Of a stretch of 6,121 nt of DNA, positions 5,495 to 6,121 are shown in pieces (the stretch's first letter is position 1; every line of letters starts with the position of its first letter). The notes below the pieces were generated by a model. It was not told where the DNA came from. It ran no database searches and saw nothing but the letters and a program-made list of their open reading frames with translations. The stretch spans positions 1 through 6,121 of the forward strand of contig JAENVT010000538.1 in assembly GCA_016650435.1 (NCBI GenBank), written 5' to 3'. Origin of the DNA: Ilumatobacteraceae bacterium. Lineage in GTDB: Bacteria; Actinomycetota; Acidimicrobiia; Acidimicrobiales; Ilumatobacteraceae. Made by a program: the position numbers and the translations under genes.

Positions 5495-6018
5495 TCGCCA
5501 TCCTTGCCCTCGCTTGCCTCGCTTGCGTCCCTTTGATCGGCGGTCACTATGGGCCACTTTCGAAGATCCACCTCCGAGGCGGGTGGCTAGTGACCGGAGC
5601 CCTTGCCGTTCAGATCATGATCATCTCCGTGTTCGACCTCAGATCCGAAGCGCTAGCGAGATCTCTGCACGTGTCGACATACCTCCTAATCGGAGTGGTC
5701 ATTGCCCTGAATTGGAGCCTCCAGTGGCTCCCCGTGATCGCCGTCGGTTGGCTGTGCAACTTCATTGCTATTGTGGCCAACGCCGGGATCATGCCAACAT
5801 CGAGCTCGGCGGCACGCACGATCGGCCGCCACGTCAGCGGACAATTCGAGAACTCAACCCCGACCGCCAACGCTCACTTGGCCTTCCTCGGCGACAACAT
5901 CGCAACGCCGAGGAACTGGCCGATGGCCAATATCCTCAGCGTCGGCGACGTGGTACTGCTCATCGGATTCGCCCTCGTCATCTGGACAGCAAGCCGTCCA
6001 ACCACTCGTCCTATATAA
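5488..6018 (+). CDS. DUF5317 family polytopic membrane protein
   Basis: This is a 176-residue hydrophobic protein. It starts in a membrane helix (MLIAILALACLACVPLIGG), then has the short basic/aromatic segment LSKIHLRGGWL (24-34), further helices at about 34-49, 62-79 and 82-97, the motif N91-FIAIVANAGIMP103, a polar region at about 104-150 ending FLGDN...PMANILSVGD, and a last helix. The N-x(6)-N-x-G-x-MP signature and the LGD...N-x-x-S-x-GD pattern are those of DUF5317, a family of unknown function. ATG 5488 and the TGA of the GGDEF-EAL gene at 5492-5494 overlap by 7 nt, so the two are almost certainly cotranscribed and translationally coupled. That makes it a likely partner of the cyclic-di-GMP enzyme, perhaps in the membrane. 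The frame is open further upstream, but that part lies inside the EAL domain in another frame. After the stop, 103 nt remain without a supported gene. Confidence 0.82.
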   Translation: MLIAILALACLACVPLIGGHYGPLSKIHLRGGWLVTGALAVQIMIISVFDLRSEALARSLHVSTYLLIGVVIALNWSLQWLPVIAVGWLCNFIAIVANAGIMPTSSSAARTIGRHVSGQFENSTPTANAHLAFLGDNIATPRNWPMANILSVGDVVLLIGFALVIWTASRPTTRPI

Positions 6019-6121
6019 CAGCGACAGCAAACTGTCTACCAACCCGCCAACCGAAACGCCGACACCATCGCCCTGACAACGAGCTCTCCAACGATCCCAG
6101 GGCGACTCACCCGGCCGGCTA

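Noticed and set aside
5488..5530. Lipoprotein signal peptide in the DUF5317 protein (LALAC/LACLAC)
   Set aside because: There is no positive n-region, the -3 residue is poor for a lipobox, and the helix fits the normal first membrane segment of a polytopic protein.
6069..6104. CGCCCTG/CAGGGCG inverted repeat as the terminator of the operon
   Set aside because: The loop is 22 nt and no T-run follows. The nearer GACAG-CAAA-CTGTC hairpin at 6023-6036 also lacks T's.
6019..6121. Possible gene start or end in the last 103 nt
   Set aside because: Open frames on both strands here are short continuations of shadows, with no Shine-Dalgarno or recognisable protein pattern.

Overview
The window is high-GC DNA with GTG/TTG start codons and short overlaps between genes. 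It looks actinobacterial, perhaps Acidimicrobiia-like. That placement rests only on composition, the look of the proteins (a DUF5317 protein, a GGDEF-EAL protein with a multi-helix N-terminus, a KdpD-type DUF4118 sensor) and gene style, so it is tentative. No tRNA, rRNA, CRISPR array, transposase or integrase was seen.

Left part (1-800): the last codons of an upstream gene overlap by ATGA the start of a phosphatidylcholine synthase gene (pcs), which suggests translational coupling. Pcs ends 14 nt from the end of a convergent minus-strand gene.

Middle part (801-3113): two divergent sensor genes without output domains flank a 17-bp perfect palindrome. On the minus strand is a membrane-anchored CHASE3/four-helix-bundle ligand-binding module that stops at the start of HAMP. 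On the plus strand is a KdpD-like DUF4118 membrane domain followed by a GAF-like domain, with no histidine kinase. Convergent with the latter, 13 nt away, lies a minus-strand fragment holding only the C-terminal ~164 residues of the potassium pump subunit KdpA. Two Kdp-derived pieces side by side in opposite orientations suggest a rearranged and decayed potassium-uptake locus.

Right part (3114-6018): a compact plus-strand unit. A leader rich in dyads carries a near-perfect Shine-Dalgarno sequence and drives a 31-residue single-helix peptide. A strong stem followed by four T's comes next. Then follow a membrane-bound GGDEF-EAL protein with intact catalytic residues in both domains and a DUF5317 membrane protein whose start overlaps the GGDEF-EAL stop by 7 nt. 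This arrangement (micropeptide, hairpin, cyclic-di-GMP enzyme, DUF5317) is the best candidate here for an undescribed system: a small membrane peptide and a polytopic partner acting with a cyclic-di-GMP enzyme, possibly controlled by attenuation at the hairpin. The last ~100 bases hold no gene that I can support.
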